NCBI RefSeq assembly: GCF_001641825.1
Contig: NZ_LRFH01000002.1
Span: 62,001-126,000 of the forward strand
Source: Guyparkeria sp. WRN-7
GTDB lineage: Bacteria; Pseudomonadota; Gammaproteobacteria; Halothiobacillales; Halothiobacillaceae
DNA: 64,000 bases
Direction of reading: 5' to 3'
Shown: in pieces, positions 45,695 through 54,766 of the stretch
How the letters are laid out: the number at the start of each line of letters is the position of its first letter
Position numbering within the stretch: position 1 is the stretch's first letter
Made by a program: the position numbers and the translations under genes
The notes under the pieces: generated by a model
Database searches by the model: none
Told to the model about the DNA's origin: nothing
What the model saw: the letters and a program-made list of their open reading frames with translations, nothing else

Positions 45695-48600
45695 TCAACC
45701 GGACGACGCCCGCCGCCTGACCACGGCGAGCACTGTCGCGGTCAGTGCGGGCAGGAAGGTCAGGGTCACGACGGTGGCGCCCAGCAGGCCGAACATGACG
45801 ATCACACCAACGCCCCGATAAAGCTCGGTGCCCTCCCCGGGGATCAGTACCAGAGGCGACAGGCCGCTGAGCGTGGTGAGCGTCGTCATCACGATCGGAC
45901 GTAGCCGTACCGATACGGCATCCATCACCGCGGCGACCGCCTCACCCTTCTCGGCGAAGCTCCGACGCGCCTGTTCCACCAACAGGATCGGGTTGTTGAC
46001 GACCGTCCCCATCAGGATCAGGAAGCCCAGCATGGTGATCATGTCGAACGGCTGACTGATCGCCGGCAGCCCGACCAATGGCAACAGCGTGCCCACCAGA
46101 TTCATCAATGCCAGGCCCGCGATGCCGCCGGCGATACCGAGCGGAATCGCCGTCATGATCAGAAGCGGATAGCGCCAGTGGGTGAAGATGGCGACCAGCA
46201 GCAAGTAGATAATGGCAAGCGCGATCACGAAATTGCCCGCCAACGCCTCGCGCGTGGCATCGAGCTGATCGCTGGCCCCGGACAAAGACAGGGATACCCC
46301 GGAAGGAATCTCGCCGGCCGCCCGCATCTCGCCAACCAGTTCCTCTCGCACACGAGCCACGCCCGTCTCCAGCGCGACCGACTCGGGTGGAATGATGTCG
46401 AGCGTGACCATGCGCTTGCCGTCGACGCGCCGCACGATGCTGGTGTCGACCGTGGTCTCGATATCGGCCACGGTCGATAACGGCAGGCTCGCCCCCTTGG
46501 GGCTCTTGATCAGGATCTCGTCCAGGCGCGCCAGGCGCGGCTCGCGCCCCTCCGAGCCATAGAGGTAGATGTCGATCTTGTCGTCGTCGAGGAAGAAATC
46601 GTCGACGTAGGCGCCCTCGGTCAATGCCGAGACGGAAAAGCCGATCGCCTCGAGGCCCAGTCCCAGTTCGGCGGCGCGGTCCCAGTCGGGGCGTATTTCC
46701 ACCAGAGGCTGGGCCAGTTCCAGCGTCGAAGGGCGGGTCTGGATGCGCGGCTGGTCAAAGATGGTCTCCGCGCGCTGGTAGGCTCGCCGCGCGACCGCGT
46801 AGATATCGGCCAGGTCCGCCCCCGCGATGTCGAGACTGATGCTGCGCGTGCCGCCATCGTTGCTGGAGATGATCGACCCCTTCGCGGCAAAGGCACGCAT
46901 GCCGGGGAACGTTTCGTAGAAACGCGTGATCTCCGCCATCAGGGCCTCGATGTGATCGGGCTCGACCGTCTCCGAAATCACCAGCAGCCGAGTCGGACTG
47001 ACGAGCATCACCATCAGCTTGATCGGCGGAACCGCCCCCTCGCCCGGCTGAAAAGCCGCCGGGTCGGCATCGAGGGCCGGCAGCAGGTGCGCCTGGACCT
47101 GTTCGGCAATGCCACGCATCTCGTCAAGGCTGTACCCCGGCGGCGCGCTCATGGCAGCGAATGTCTTGGGCTCCTCGCCTTCCGGCAGGTACTCGGCAGG
47201 AGGAGTAAGCAGCAGCACGATCGCGACACTGGCCCCGAGCACCGCGACCATGGTGACGATCCGGCGCCGCGGCCGGCAGATCATGGCGCGGATCATCGAC
47301 TGGACCCCTCGATGCCAGCGCGGATCATCCGCGTACGCCCGTGACGGTCGACCGAACGCCAGGCGCGCCCCGAGCGTGGGAACGAGCGTGATCGCCACCA
47401 GCATCGAGGCGATGATCGCCGAGCCGATCGCGATCGCGACGTCCGAATACAGCTGCCCCGCCTCCTCCTGGATGAACAGGATCGGCAGGAACACCAGCAC
47501 CGTGGTGGCCGAGGAGGCGAGCACGGCCGGCCAGACCTCCCGCACGCCCTCTACGGCCGCCTCGAAACGCTCCATGCCGCGCCGACGCAGACGTTCGATG
47601 TTCTCCAGCACCACGATGGTGTTGTCGACCGTCATGCCGATTGCGAAGGCAACACCGGCCAGCGAGATCACGTTGATGGTGCGCCCGGTGATCAGCAGCC
47701 CGAGGAATGCCGCGATCGCGCACAACGGGATACCCACCACCCCGATCAAGGTCGCCCGACCGGAGCGCAGAAACAGGTACATCACGAGGGTCGCGAAGGC
47801 TGCACCGATGCCGAGATTCGTCCACACGTTCTGGATCGAGGCCTCGACGTAACGGGCATCGTCGGTATTCAGTTCGAGCTGCATCCCGGCCGGTTCGAGA
47901 ATCTCCGCGTTGATGCGCTCCACCTCGGCGAGCATGCCGCGCTTGATCTCGATCACGTTCGAACCGCTCTCGCGACGCACCTGCAGGCCGATCACCTTCT
48001 CGCCGTTGACGAACGCCAGTGAGCGCTGCCGTGCCCCGCCCTGCTCAACGCGAGCCACGTCACCAAGGCGAATCACGCTGTCGCCACGGCGGCTGATCAC
48101 CAGGCGTTCCAGCTCCTCGGCCGAGGCGAAACGTCCCACGGTGCGCAGCAGGTAGCGACGCTTGCCGGCATCGACCTCGCCGCCCGATATGTCCTGGTTG
48201 CGGGCACGGATCGCATCACGCAGGTCGAGCAGTGTCAGGTCACGCCGGCCCAGGCGACGCTCGTCGACGTGGATCTGCATCTGCCGTTCGGTGCCACCGC
48301 GAAGCGTTACCTCCGAGACTCCCGGCACCCCTTCCATGCGTGGGCGCACCTCGTCGTTGACGAAATCGCGCATCAGGTCGATGTCCAGCCCGCGCGGATT
48401 GTCCGGCAGTGTCGAGACCCGGAAATACATGAAGGCATTCGACGAGAAGGAGGTCGCGGCGATGCGGGGCTCGTCGACGTTGCGCGGGTAATCGGGCACC
48501 TGGCTCAGGGCGTTGTTGACCTCGATCAGCGCCTCGGTGATGTCGGTGCCGTAGGGGAATTCGAGCTCGATCTCCGCCCGGTCACTGGAGGCCGTGGCAT

Positions 48601-48835
48601 TGAGTTCGGCCAGTGCCGGGATGGTGCGCAGGTAGCGTTCCTGCTCGATCAGGATCTCTTTCTCGATGTCCTGCGGGGTGGCACCGGGCCAACGGGTCTC
48701 GACCGTGATGGTGCGCACGTCGAGATCGGGAATCATCTGTACCGGGATACGCAGCGCAGCGACCGCTCCCAGGATCGCGAGAATCAGCGTGATGACCGCC
48801 ACGAGTGTTCCGTGGCGCGCGATCGCGGCAAACAT
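45695..48835 (-). CDS. RND-family efflux permease, second system (1046 aa)
   Basis: Inner-membrane RND exporter of the AcrB/CzcA fold, different from the pump at 15.8 kb. The fourth-helix proton motif reads GMTVDNTIVVLENIERL: one Asp followed by Asn, where typical multidrug pumps have an Asp pair. Start MFAAIARHGTLVAVITL. The start ATG overlaps the adaptor stop by one base (TGATG), so the two are translationally coupled. It lacks obvious heavy-metal (CzcA) signatures, so substrate is open. Its 3' end is convergent with the tRNA genes. Confidence 0.9.
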   Translation of the reverse strand: MFAAIARHGTLVAVITLILAILGAVAALRIPVQMIPDLDVRTITVETRWPGATPQDIEKEILIEQERYLRTIPALAELNATASSDRAEIELEFPYGTDITEALIEVNNALSQVPDYPRNVDEPRIAATSFSSNAFMYFRVSTLPDNPRGLDIDLMRDFVNDEVRPRMEGVPGVSEVTLRGGTERQMQIHVDERRLGRRDLTLLDLRDAIRARNQDISGGEVDAGKRRYLLRTVGRFASAEELERLVISRRGDSVIRLGDVARVEQGGARQRSLAFVNGEKVIGLQVRRESGSNVIEIKRGMLAEVERINAEILEPAGMQLELNTDDARYVEASIQNVWTNLGIGAAFATLVMYLFLRSGRATLIGVVGIPLCAIAAFLGLLITGRTINVISLAGVAFAIGMTVDNTIVVLENIERLRRRGMERFEAAVEGVREVWPAVLASSATTVLVFLPILFIQEEAGQLYSDVAIAIGSAIIASMLVAITLVPTLGARLAFGRPSRAYADDPRWHRGVQSMIRAMICRPRRRIVTMVAVLGASVAIVLLLTPPAEYLPEGEEPKTFAAMSAPPGYSLDEMRGIAEQVQAHLLPALDADPAAFQPGEGAVPPIKLMVMLVSPTRLLVISETVEPDHIEALMAEITRFYETFPGMRAFAAKGSIISSNDGGTRSISLDIAGADLADIYAVARRAYQRAETIFDQPRIQTRPSTLELAQPLVEIRPDWDRAAELGLGLEAIGFSVSALTEGAYVDDFFLDDDKIDIYLYGSEGREPRLARLDEILIKSPKGASLPLSTVADIETTVDTSIVRRVDGKRMVTLDIIPPESVALETGVARVREELVGEMRAAGEIPSGVSLSLSGASDQLDATREALAGNFVIALAIIYLLLVAIFTHWRYPLLIMTAIPLGIAGGIAGLALMNLVGTLLPLVGLPAISQPFDMITMLGFLILMGTVVNNPILLVEQARRSFAEKGEAVAAVMDAVSVRLRPIVMTTLTTLSGLSPLVLIPGEGTELYRGVGVIVMFGLLGATVVTLTFLPALTATVLAVVRRRASSG

Positions 48836-49929
48836 CAGCGCCGCTCCCCGTCGGCAACACGCACCCTCATGCCGTCGGTCAACGACTCGTTGCCCTTGAC
48901 CACCACGGCCGCGCCGGCCTCGATGCCGTGAGTGACGATGACCTGTTCATCAAACCCACCGGCCAGCGTCACGGGCCGCTCGATCACGGTGTCCTGCCCG
49001 TCGCCCGTGACAACCCAGACCGTGGTTCGCCCGTCGGGATAACGCTGGATGGCATCGCGGGCCACCGTCAGGCCCTGGCGGCCGGTCGGCAACCGCAACC
49101 GTCCTTCCACGGCCATGCCCGGCAAGAGCCGTTGGTCGGTCTGCGGGTCGGCTCGCAAGAGAAAGGTCCGATTGGTGGGATCCGTCACGGGTACCACCGT
49201 TGCCACCCTCGCCTGCCGCCATGCCTCGGTATTGCCACCGTCCGGGCGGTACTCGAGACGCGAGTGCGCCCCCAGCAGGTCATGGAAGCGTTGCGGCACC
49301 GGAAAATCCAGACGAACAGCATCCAGATCCACCAGCTCGAACAGGGCATCGCCGGGACTGACCCATTCGCCGCGCTCCGCGTGCCGGGCCACGATCGCGC
49401 CATCGAACGGCGCATCGACACGCAGGCGATCCACACGGGCCTTGCCGCGTGCCGTTGCCGCGGACAACCGCGATTCGCGCGCCTCGGCTTCGGCAAGGGC
49501 AGCCGCCCGGGATTGCACCTCGGTCTCGGCGATATGACGGCCGGCACCCACCGAGCGGGCTTCCCGCAACCGGCGTTCGGCCTCGCGCCGGCTCACCGCC
49601 GCTTCCCGACGTTGCGCCTCCAGCTCCTCGAGCGAGAGACGTTCGAGCTCCGCGTCCAGCTCGAGCAACGGTGTTCCCGCGACCACCTGATCGCCCGTAT
49701 CGACGAATACCGCCTCTACCAGCCCACCGATCTGTACCGAAAGCTCGGCCTCGTGCAGGCTCCTGACCGTCCCGTCGAGATTCACCACCTCGACGATCTC
49801 GGTCGCTTCGGCCGCCTCCACGACCACCTGGGGCGGGTTGGCCGCCGTTGCCGGCACGGCGCCAAAAAGCGAGACGCCCAGTAGAAACGTGCAAAACCGG
49901 CCGGCAAGCGGGGTGAAGTTCAGGTTCAT
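48835..49929 (-). CDS. RND efflux periplasmic adaptor, second system (364 aa)
   Basis: HlyD/MFP-type adaptor. From ATG 49929: signal peptide (FCTFLLGVSLFGAVPATA), lipoyl half VSVQIGGLVEAVFVDTGDQV-like (ELSVQIGGLVEAVFVDTGD), short charged coiled-coil hairpin (~85-135, rich in Glu/Arg/Ala), second lipoyl half RVDAPFDGAIVARHAERGEWV, beta-barrel, and the C-terminal domain. Upstream open frame has no homologous content. Directly coupled to the permease; no outer-membrane factor or regulator gene adjoins. Divergent from prlC. Confidence 0.9.
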   Translation of the reverse strand: MNLNFTPLAGRFCTFLLGVSLFGAVPATAANPPQVVVEAAEATEIVEVVNLDGTVRSLHEAELSVQIGGLVEAVFVDTGDQVVAGTPLLELDAELERLSLEELEAQRREAAVSRREAERRLREARSVGAGRHIAETEVQSRAAALAEAEARESRLSAATARGKARVDRLRVDAPFDGAIVARHAERGEWVSPGDALFELVDLDAVRLDFPVPQRFHDLLGAHSRLEYRPDGGNTEAWRQARVATVVPVTDPTNRTFLLRADPQTDQRLLPGMAVEGRLRLPTGRQGLTVARDAIQRYPDGRTTVWVVTGDGQDTVIERPVTLAGGFDEQVIVTHGIEAGAAVVVKGNESLTDGMRVRVADGERR

Positions 49930-50154
49930 GATCTCGATCACGGTCCGTCGTGGCTGGAGCGGAGCCAAGGGTTGGCGCAATGTCCGCCAACCCGCGACCC
50001 AACATGTGTTCAAACGGATCAAGCCTAGTCCAGCGACTGCCGCTCGCGCCACTCGCGCGCGAGTCGTTCGGGCAAAAAATGCTAACCTGCGGGGCCGCGT
50101 GAGCGTGCGCCACGCGCGTTCAGAACCCCATACCCATCGCACCGAGAGCCGAGA

Positions 50155-52215
50155 ATGTCCAACCCCCTGCTCGACACCCCCGACCTGCCCGCCTTTGATC
50201 GCATCGAGCCGGCGCACATCGAGCCGGCGATCGATCACATACTCGAAGAGAATCGGCAGGCGATCGCCGAACGCCTCGAACAAGGGGCCCCCTACAGCTG
50301 GGACAATTTCGTCGCCCCGATGGAGGCCCTCGAAGACCGCCTTGATCGGGCCTGGTCACCGGTGAGCCATCTGAACGCGGTGGTCAACACACCGGAACTG
50401 CGCAAGGCCTACGAGGCGTGCCTGCCCAAGCTGTCGGACTACGCCACCGAGCTGGGCCAGAACGAGGCACTGTTCGCCGCATATCGGGCCGTCAGCGAAC
50501 GCGACGATTTCGACACGTTATCGATCGAGCAGCGCCGGGTGGTGGAGAACGCCCTGCGCGATTTCCGCCTTGCGGGTGTCGATCTGCCGGCGGCGGAAAA
50601 GGCGCGCTACAAGACGCTCAAGAGCGAGTTGTCGCAACTGACCACCCGCTTTGCGAACAACCTGCTCGATGCCACCAACGCCTGGTCGCTGGATATCGAC
50701 GACGAAGACCGACTGGCCGGCCTGCCCGACTCGGCACGAGCCATGTTCCGTGCCGCCGCCGAGCGTGACGGCCAGGCCGGCTGGCGTGTAACGCTCGAGA
50801 TGCCGAGTTTCATCGCGGTGATGACCCACGCCGAGGATCGCTCGTTACGTGAAACGGTTTACGAGGCATTCGTCACCCGCGCATCGGACGTCGGTCCGCA
50901 CGCCGGCGAATGGGACAACGGCCCGGTGATGGACCGCATCCTGGCGATCCGTCACGAACTCGCCCAGCTGCTCGGGTTCGACAACTACGCCCAGCGCTCG
51001 CTGGCGACCAAAATGGCTACCGATCCGGCCGAGGTGCTGACCTTTCTGCAGGATCTGGCCGAACAGGCCGAACCGCGGGCCCGACAGGAGCTGGGTGAGC
51101 TCGAGGCCTTCGCCCGCGAGTCGGGCGGCCCGGACTCCCTGCAGCCTTGGGATGTCGCCTTCTACGCCGAGAAGCTGCGTGAAGCGCGTTTCGCCATCTC
51201 GCAGGAACAGCTCAAGCCCTACTTTCCTGCCGACCGGGTGGTCGACGGCCTGTTCGCAGTGGTCGGGCGCCTGTTCGGCATCCGGGTCCGCGAACGCAGC
51301 GATGTGACCACATGGCACGACGACGTGCGTTTCTTCGAGATCGAGGACCGGGACGGCCGTCCGCGCGGGCGTTTCTATCTCGACCTCTATGCCCGCCCCC
51401 ACAAGCGCGGCGGCGCCTGGATGGCCGGGGCGATCCAGCGCCGGCGATTGCCTGACGGACAGATCCAGCAACCGGCCGCGTTCCTGACCTGCAACTTCAC
51501 CCCGCCGGTCGGCGGCAAGCCCTCGCTGCTGACCCACGACGAGGTCACCACCCTGTTCCACGAGTTCGGCCACGGCCTGCATCACCTGCTGACCCAGGTC
51601 GAGGCCGCGAGTGTCGCCGGCATCAGCGGGGTGGCCTGGGACGCGGTCGAGCTGCCCAGCCAGTTCCTCGAGAACTGGTGCTGGGAGCGCGAGGCGCTTG
51701 ACTTGTTCGCTCGCCACCACGAGACGGGAGCGCCGCTGCCGCAGGAACTGTTCGAGCGACTGCGTGCCTCCCGCCAGTTCCAGGCCGGCATGCAGATGGT
51801 CCGTCAACTGGAATTCTCGTTGTTCGATCTGTTGCTGCACCAGGACTACGACCCGGCCACCGGCGCTCGCATCCAGGAAACGCTCGACGAAGTGCGTCGC
51901 TCGGTGGCGGTGATCCAGCCGCCCGCCTATAACCGCTTCCAGCACGGTTTTGCCCATATTTTCGCCGGGGGGTATGCCGCCGGCTACTACAGTTACAAGT
52001 GGGCCGAGGTGCTGTCGGCCGACGCCTGGTCCCGTTTCGAGGAGGACGGCGTGTTCAACGAGCGCACCGGTGCCGACTTCCTGGTCCACATCCTCGAGCG
52101 AGGTGGCAGCGAGGACCCCATGGCGCTGTTCAAGGCCTTCCGTGGACGTGAGCCGAGCATCGAGCCGTTGTTGCGCCAGCACGGGATCACCGAATCGACG
52201 GGACCCCGCGCGTGA
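50155..52215 (+). CDS. prlC: Oligopeptidase A (M3 metallopeptidase)
   Basis: Cytoplasmic zinc peptidase that clears signal peptides and other short peptides. 686 residues, matching the ~680 of E. coli PrlC. Zinc motif HEFGHGLHH around residue 467, with the downstream Glu in SQFLENWCWE. N-terminal MSNPLLDTPDLPAFDRI is typical of the family. Its TGA overlaps the GTG start of the following permease gene. Confidence 0.97.
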   Translation: MSNPLLDTPDLPAFDRIEPAHIEPAIDHILEENRQAIAERLEQGAPYSWDNFVAPMEALEDRLDRAWSPVSHLNAVVNTPELRKAYEACLPKLSDYATELGQNEALFAAYRAVSERDDFDTLSIEQRRVVENALRDFRLAGVDLPAAEKARYKTLKSELSQLTTRFANNLLDATNAWSLDIDDEDRLAGLPDSARAMFRAAAERDGQAGWRVTLEMPSFIAVMTHAEDRSLRETVYEAFVTRASDVGPHAGEWDNGPVMDRILAIRHELAQLLGFDNYAQRSLATKMATDPAEVLTFLQDLAEQAEPRARQELGELEAFARESGGPDSLQPWDVAFYAEKLREARFAISQEQLKPYFPADRVVDGLFAVVGRLFGIRVRERSDVTTWHDDVRFFEIEDRDGRPRGRFYLDLYARPHKRGGAWMAGAIQRRRLPDGQIQQPAAFLTCNFTPPVGGKPSLLTHDEVTTLFHEFGHGLHHLLTQVEAASVAGISGVAWDAVELPSQFLENWCWEREALDLFARHHETGAPLPQELFERLRASRQFQAGMQMVRQLEFSLFDLLLHQDYDPATGARIQETLDEVRRSVAVIQPPAYNRFQHGFAHIFAGGYAAGYYSYKWAEVLSADAWSRFEEDGVFNERTGADFLVHILERGGSEDPMALFKAFRGREPSIEPLLRQHGITESTGPRA

Positions 52216-53291
52216 GCCTGGTTGCCGATCGACCGCAGAAAGCGGGGGCGCTGCACTGGCTGGTCGGCGGGGCGGCGGTATTCATCCTGCTTGCCGGGCT
52301 GCAGACGGTCAGCCACATCGTCACGCCCTTCCTGCTTGCCGCCTTCCTGGCGATCATCAGCGCCCCGCCGCTTGCGTGGATGCAACGCCGCGGCGTGCCC
52401 GGGATCATCTCGATCCTGTTGCTGTTCCTGCTGGTGGGCCTGGCCTTCTTCCTGCTGTTCCTGGCACTGCAGGGCGCGGCCGAAAGCCTTGCCAATCAGG
52501 CCCCGGCCTACCAGGCCAAGCTTGCGGGCTGGCTGGAACAACTGCGCGCGATGCTGGCCGAGCGTGGTGCACCGCCGGAGCTTCTGCCGGAGCGGTTACC
52601 CCTGCCGCAGACCAGTACGATTACCGGGACGGCCACGGGAATCGCCACCGGACTGGGACAGTTCACGGCCAGCACCCTGCTGGTGCTGCTCGCCTTCATG
52701 TTCCTGCTGCTTGAGGAGCGGACGCTGGCCGAGAAGCTCGAGGCGGCGTTTCCGGGCCGTCGGCGCGCCCGGGTGCGCACGCGTCGATTCCTGCGTTCGG
52801 TCTACCGCTATCTCCTGATCAAGACTGGCGCGAGCGTGCTGACCGGTCTGCTCGTCGGTGTGGGGCTGAGCTGGCTCGACATCGATTTCGCGATCCTGTG
52901 GGGCATCGTCGCCGGCCTGCTCAATTTCATCCCCACCATCGGTTCGTTCATCGCCGCCATCCCGGCACTGCTGGTCACGGTCGTCGGCGGCTCGCCGATC
53001 GACATCCTGTTCGTCGGCGCACTGTACCTGGTGGTCAACATCAGTATCGGCAGCATCCTCGAACCCCGGCTGCTGGGTCGAACGCTGGGCCTGTCACCCG
53101 TGATCGTGCTGATCTCGTTATTGGTATGGGGCTGGGTGTTCGGCCCCATCGGCATGCTGCTGGCCGTGCCGCTGACCATGATCGCGAAACTGGCGCTCGA
53201 CTCGAGTCCCCAGACCCGCTGGGCCGGCATTCTTCTGAGCGACCGGGTGCGCCGCCTGCCTTCGGACCGTTCGGCGCGGCATGACGGCTAG
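52212..53291 (+). CDS. AI-2E/PerM-family membrane permease (359 aa)
   Basis: Inner-membrane protein with about eight helices of the AI-2 exporter superfamily; members export autoinducer-2, Na+/H+ or unknown solutes. The conserved late segment GILNFIPTIGSF-like appears as GLLNFIPTIGSFIAAIP, with ISIGSILEPRLLGRTLGLSPV near the C-terminus. The start is GTG 52212 in a GTGA overlap with prlC. The specific substrate cannot be told. Confidence 0.9.
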   Translation: MSLVADRPQKAGALHWLVGGAAVFILLAGLQTVSHIVTPFLLAAFLAIISAPPLAWMQRRGVPGIISILLLFLLVGLAFFLLFLALQGAAESLANQAPAYQAKLAGWLEQLRAMLAERGAPPELLPERLPLPQTSTITGTATGIATGLGQFTASTLLVLLAFMFLLLEERTLAEKLEAAFPGRRRARVRTRRFLRSVYRYLLIKTGASVLTGLLVGVGLSWLDIDFAILWGIVAGLLNFIPTIGSFIAAIPALLVTVVGGSPIDILFVGALYLVVNISIGSILEPRLLGRTLGLSPVIVLISLLVWGWVFGPIGMLLAVPLTMIAKLALDSSPQTRWAGILLSDRVRRLPSDRSARHDG

Positions 53292-54012
53292 AAACGACGC
53301 AGGACAGTCCGGCCATGAGCCGCCAGTCGAGGGCAATTCGCGACCGGTGACCTCCAGCCAGACCGGCCCGCACGACTCGCTGCGCGAGCGGGTTGCCCGC
53401 CATGCACAAGGGCGCTTCGACAAGCCGATCGCCGACTACAACCGCGAAGCATTCGAGCTCGTGAACCGGCGCGTCATCGAGGCCGGTCTGCCGCTGATCC
53501 TCGACTCCGGCTGCGGTACCGGTGACAGCTCGCGGGAACTGGCGCGCCGCTACCCGGATCACCTGGTGGTCGGCGTGGACCGCTCCGCCGACCGTCTGTC
53601 ACGCCAACGCTCCGAGACCCCGACCAACTGCATCCTGGTACGAGCCGACCTGCTCGATTTCTGGCGTCTGGCCCGTCAGGCGGGCTGGCGACTGTCACGG
53701 CACTACCTCCTCTACCCCAACCCCGAACCCAAGGCCCGCCACCTCAAGCGGCGCTTTCATGCCCATCCGGTCTTTCCGGATTTCGTCGCCCTCGGCGGTC
53801 ACATCGAGTCGCGCAGCAATTGGCGCATCTATCTCGAGGAGATGGCGATCGCACTGGCCTTCCATGGCCGCGAGGCGCAGTTGCGCCCGCTCGAGCCGCA
53901 GGGCGGTCCCCTGACCCTGTTCGAACGCAAATACCACGCAAGCGGCCAGCGCCTGTGGCAACTCGAGACCGTGGACACGGCGGGCCCGTCGCCCGACAAC
54001 GCGGTCGATTAA
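53281..54012 (+). CDS. TrmB-related SAM-dependent methyltransferase (243 aa)
   Basis: Methyltransferase resembling tRNA (guanine-N7-) methyltransferase TrmB: SAM motif LILDSGCGTGDSS and the TrmB-like segment LLYPNPEPKARHLKRRFHAHPVFP. True TrmB has EIGFGMG and PDPWPK motifs, so this is a divergent paralogous group; RNA substrate is inferred only. ATG 53281 overlaps the permease gene by 11 bases; a later start is possible because residues 1-30 look unconserved. Third gene of the prlC cluster. Confidence 0.75.
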   Translation: MTARNDAGQSGHEPPVEGNSRPVTSSQTGPHDSLRERVARHAQGRFDKPIADYNREAFELVNRRVIEAGLPLILDSGCGTGDSSRELARRYPDHLVVGVDRSADRLSRQRSETPTNCILVRADLLDFWRLARQAGWRLSRHYLLYPNPEPKARHLKRRFHAHPVFPDFVALGGHIESRSNWRIYLEEMAIALAFHGREAQLRPLEPQGGPLTLFERKYHASGQRLWQLETVDTAGPSPDNAVD

Positions 54013-54291
54013 TCCGGCCATTTCCCTTCGATAATCACCCGGCCGCTTTTCGGCACGGGCCTCGCGAACCGTATCCGATAGACGGCGCATTATTCGGCAC
54101 GCCCGGCTGGGGATTTGACAATCACGTTAGGCTGGACGACGACAGCCGCTGCCATTCGTCCGCACAATCAGCGATTTTGGTGCCTATACTCCATTCGGTC
54201 TGAAATGTGTCCAGGGTGGATGCATTACAGCGGCATTAAGAAGATCCGGCCGATTTCGTTCATGCAATCGATTCATAGAGGAGCCAACTGC

Positions 54292-54708
54292 ATGTACAAG
54301 AAGATAATGGTGCCGGTGGACCTCGCCCATCTCGAGGCGCTGGAAAAACCGTTGACCGTCGCCGCCGACATGGCGAAGCACTATCACGCCGCACTCTGCT
54401 ACGTCGGCGTGACCACCTCTCAGCCGAGCTCGGTGGCGCGGACCCCGGAAGAATACGAGCAGAAGCTCAAGGCGTTCGCCCACGAACACGCGCCCGACAA
54501 CGGCCAGGAGCCGAGCGCGCGCGTCTACAACAGTCACGATCCGGTCACGGATCTGGATGACATCCTGGTCAAGGCGATCGGGGAAGTCGAAGCGGATCTC
54601 GTGGTGATGGGCACCCACCTGCCCCATCACATCGACGCGATCATGCCGGCCAACGGCAGCAAGGTCGCCGCTCACACCGACGTATCGGTCTTCCTGGTCC
54701 GTCCGTAG
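54292..54708 (+). CDS. Universal stress protein family (UspA-like, 138 aa)
   Basis: Single Usp domain: N-terminal KKIMVPVDLAH and C-terminal DLVVMGTHLPHHIDAIMPANGSKVAAHTDVSVFLVRP. The ATP-binding G-2x-G-9x-G-S/T motif is degenerate: the second Gly is Leu and the spacing to GS is off by two, so nucleotide binding is doubtful. GAGGAG precedes ATG 54292. The BCCT transporter gene starts 58 bases downstream with no terminator between, suggesting one operon. Confidence 0.92.
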   Translation: MYKKIMVPVDLAHLEALEKPLTVAADMAKHYHAALCYVGVTTSQPSSVARTPEEYEQKLKAFAHEHAPDNGQEPSARVYNSHDPVTDLDDILVKAIGEVEADLVVMGTHLPHHIDAIMPANGSKVAAHTDVSVFLVRP

Positions 54709-54766
54709 ATCAAGGCCAATACGACCCGTTTTCCGCTAACCAGAACCAACGAACGGAGAGAATATC

